The position numbers and the translations under genes were made by a program. From Desulfuromonadaceae bacterium (GTDB taxonomy: Bacteria; Desulfobacterota; Desulfuromonadia; Desulfuromonadales; Desulfuromonadaceae), in assembly GCA_027065245.1 (NCBI GenBank), contig JAMOOS010000316.1, positions 1-6,187 on the forward strand: DNA of 6,187 bases, read 5' to 3'. Shown here in pieces: positions 4,812-6,187 of this stretch (within the stretch, counting starts at the first letter, position 1; every line of letters starts with the position of its first letter). Under the pieces are notes generated by a model. The model saw nothing but the letters and a program-made list of their open reading frames with translations. It made no database searches and was not told the DNA's origin.

Positions 4812-4853
4812 GGCGGCATTACGCCGCCATCATACTGCCACTATTATGCCGCC
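4812..4853 (-). promoter_or_regulatory. Alternative hairpins in the atpD-atpC junction
   Basis: In the minus-strand mRNA, a GCCGCC element (complement of 4812-4817) can pair with GGCGGC (complement of 4823-4828) as a 6-bp stem with a 5-base loop, about 11 bases before the atpC Shine-Dalgarno. The same element, extended to 8 bases, can instead pair with GGCGGCAT (complement of 4846-4853), which overlaps the last codons of atpD. It may affect atpC translation or mRNA processing. Confidence 0.4.
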
Positions 4854-6187
4854 ATCTTCTTGGCTTTTTCAACCGCTTCTTCGATGGTACCAACAAGGTA
4901 GAAAGCCTGCTCAGGCAGATCATCGTGCTTGCCGTCTAGAATCTCGCGGAACCCTTTGATGGTGTCCTTGAGCTCGACATACTTGCCGGGAGAGCCGGTA
5001 AATACTTCGGCAACAAAGAACGGCTGGGACAAAAAGCGCTGAATCTTGCGCGCCCGGGCCACCACCAGCTTGTCTTCCTCTGAAAGCTCGTCCATACCGA
5101 GGATAGCGATAATATCCTGCAGATCCTTGTAGCGCTGCAGAACAAACTGCACTTCACGCGCCAGTTGGTAGTGCTCTTCACCAACAACCTGCGGATCGAG
5201 GATCCGGCTGGAGGAGTCAAGGGGGTCTACCGCCGGATAGATACCCAACTCGGCAATCTGGCGGGAAAGAACGGTAGTAGCGTCGAGGTGGGCAAACGCT
5301 GTCGCCGGTGCCGGGTCGGTAAGGTCGTCAGCGGGAACATAGATAGCCTGTACCGACGTGATGGAACCTTTGTCGGTAGTGGTAATCCGCTCCTGCAACT
5401 CGCCCATCTCGGTACTCAGGGTCGGCTGGTAACCTACCGCCGATGGAATACGTCCAAGCAGCGCCGAAACTTCGGAACCGGCCTGGGTAAAACGGAAAAT
5501 GTTGTCGATGAACAGCAGTACGTTCTGGCCTTCTTCATCGCGGAAGTACTCAGCAACAGTAAGTGCCGACAGGGCAACGCGGGCACGCGCTCCGGGAGGC
5601 TCATTCATTTGGCCGTAAACCAGCGCCGCCTTATCGAGAACGCCGGACTCTTTCATCTCTTCCCACAGATCGTTACCCTCGCGGGTGCGCTCACCAACAC
5701 CGGCGAACACTGAAAAACCGCCGTGCTGCTGGGCGATGTTGTTGATCAGTTCCATGATAAGAACGGTTTTGCCAACACCGGCACCGCCAAACAGACCAAT
5801 TTTACCACCGCGAGCATACGGCGCCAGCAAGTCGATAACCTTAATACCGGTTTCAAACGACTCAACCTTGGTAGACTGGTTGATAAATTCAGGAGCAGGA
5901 CGGTGAATACCCCACTCCTTGTCTGCGTTAACCGGCCCGGCCTCGTCAACGGGTTCGCCGACAACATTGAGAATACGCCCCAGGGTTTTACGGCCAACCG
6001 GCATTACAATCTGCTTGCCAGTATCGAGAACCTCCTGGCCACGCACCAGACCTTCGGTGGCGTCCATGGCGATGGCACGCACAGTGTTTTCACCCAGGTG
6101 CTGGGCAACCTCAACTACCAGGTTCCACTCACCACCATCCAGAGATGGGTTGGTGATCTTGAGGGCGTGATAAATCTCCGGCAGTTT
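4844..6187 (-). CDS. atpD: F1Fo ATP synthase beta subunit, C-terminal 447 residues (5' end outside window)
   Basis: This is the catalytic F1 subunit, which binds ADP and phosphate and makes ATP. The reading frame enters at the right edge (6187), so about 20-25 N-terminal residues are missing relative to the usual length near 470. Counting visible residues from the edge, the Walker A loop GGAGVGKT is at 134-141. It is followed by GERTREGNDL, the Walker B strand LLFIDNIFRF, AVGYQPTLSTEMG, the ATP synthase alpha/beta signature PAVDPLDSSS and the DELSEED motif of the C-terminal domain. All catalytic motifs look intact. The gene ends with tandem stops TAA TAG (complement of 4841-4846). The next gene is atpC, giving the standard ...atpD-atpC operon end. 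Nothing in the visible part tells whether the enzyme uses H+ or Na+; that depends on subunit c. Confidence 0.98.
   Translation of the reverse strand, partial: KLPEIYHALKITNPSLDGGEWNLVVEVAQHLGENTVRAIAMDATEGLVRGQEVLDTGKQIVMPVGRKTLGRILNVVGEPVDEAGPVNADKEWGIHRPAPEFINQSTKVESFETGIKVIDLLAPYARGGKIGLFGGAGVGKTVLIMELINNIAQQHGGFSVFAGVGERTREGNDLWEEMKESGVLDKAALVYGQMNEPPGARARVALSALTVAEYFRDEEGQNVLLFIDNIFRFTQAGSEVSALLGRIPSAVGYQPTLSTEMGELQERITTTDKGSITSVQAIYVPADDLTDPAPATAFAHLDATTVLSRQIAELGIYPAVDPLDSSSRILDPQVVGEEHYQLAREVQFVLQRYKDLQDIIAILGMDELSEEDKLVVARARKIQRFLSQPFFVAEVFTGSPGKYVELKDTIKGFREILDGKHDDLPEQAFYLVGTIEEAVEKAKKMAA

Noticed and set aside
5165..5713. A 182-codon open frame antisense to atpD
   Set aside because: atpD is unmistakable on the other strand. 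The antisense translation has no motif, and its codons follow from the atpD coding pattern.
1..6187. Mobile element, CRISPR array, toxin-antitoxin or defence system
   Set aside because: I looked for transposase or recombinase motifs, regularly spaced repeats, terminal repeats and small paired genes, and found none. All genes look like core chromosomal types.

Overview
This looks like an ordinary chromosomal segment of a Gram-negative, Desulfuromonas/Geobacter-like bacterium (Desulfobacterota). That placement is an inference from overall protein style: the CarD N-terminus, the Nudix and acyltransferase motif variants, the K+ channel filter variant and an atpD-atpC operon end. No 16S rRNA or tRNA is present to confirm it. 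No mobile element, CRISPR array, phage gene or obvious foreign island is visible.

Layout, left to right. Bases 1-285 (minus) hold the N-terminal 95 codons of a CarD/CdnL-type RNA polymerase-binding regulator that runs off the left edge. A 308-base divergent intergenic region follows, with a good sigma70-type promoter facing each way and a long imperfect inverted repeat bracketing the carD promoter. Bases 594-1163 (plus) encode an exported 189-residue protein with a BamE/SmpA-like C-terminal motif. A perfect 14-bp hairpin at 1177-1208 separates it from a convergent minus-strand pair: a YIP1-family membrane protein (2061-2642) followed 29 bases later by a PlsC-type acyltransferase (1252-2031). 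Upstream of that pair on the same strand is a Nudix hydrolase (2740-3201). Divergent from the Nudix gene is a 2TM-RCK potassium channel (3301-4308, plus). It converges across another strong hairpin (4321-4356) with the end of the ATP synthase operon, atpC (4381-4788) and atpD (4844 to beyond the right edge), both minus.

How the genes relate. atpD and atpC are the usual last two genes of an F1Fo operon. The YIP1-family and acyltransferase genes are probably co-transcribed and both concern membranes. The Nudix gene and K+ channel share a 99-base divergent control region. The remaining neighbours seem to be housekeeping genes placed side by side.

The most interesting details are small. There is a well-formed internal Shine-Dalgarno plus GTG exactly at the pore/RCK boundary of the channel, which could make a free RCK subunit as in MthK. 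The channel filter reads TVGFREV instead of TVGYGD. The acyltransferase has HX4E and FPQTTR instead of HX4D and FPEGTR. An inverted repeat flanks the carD promoter, and alternative hairpins lie between atpD and atpC. I do not see a new multi-gene system here.
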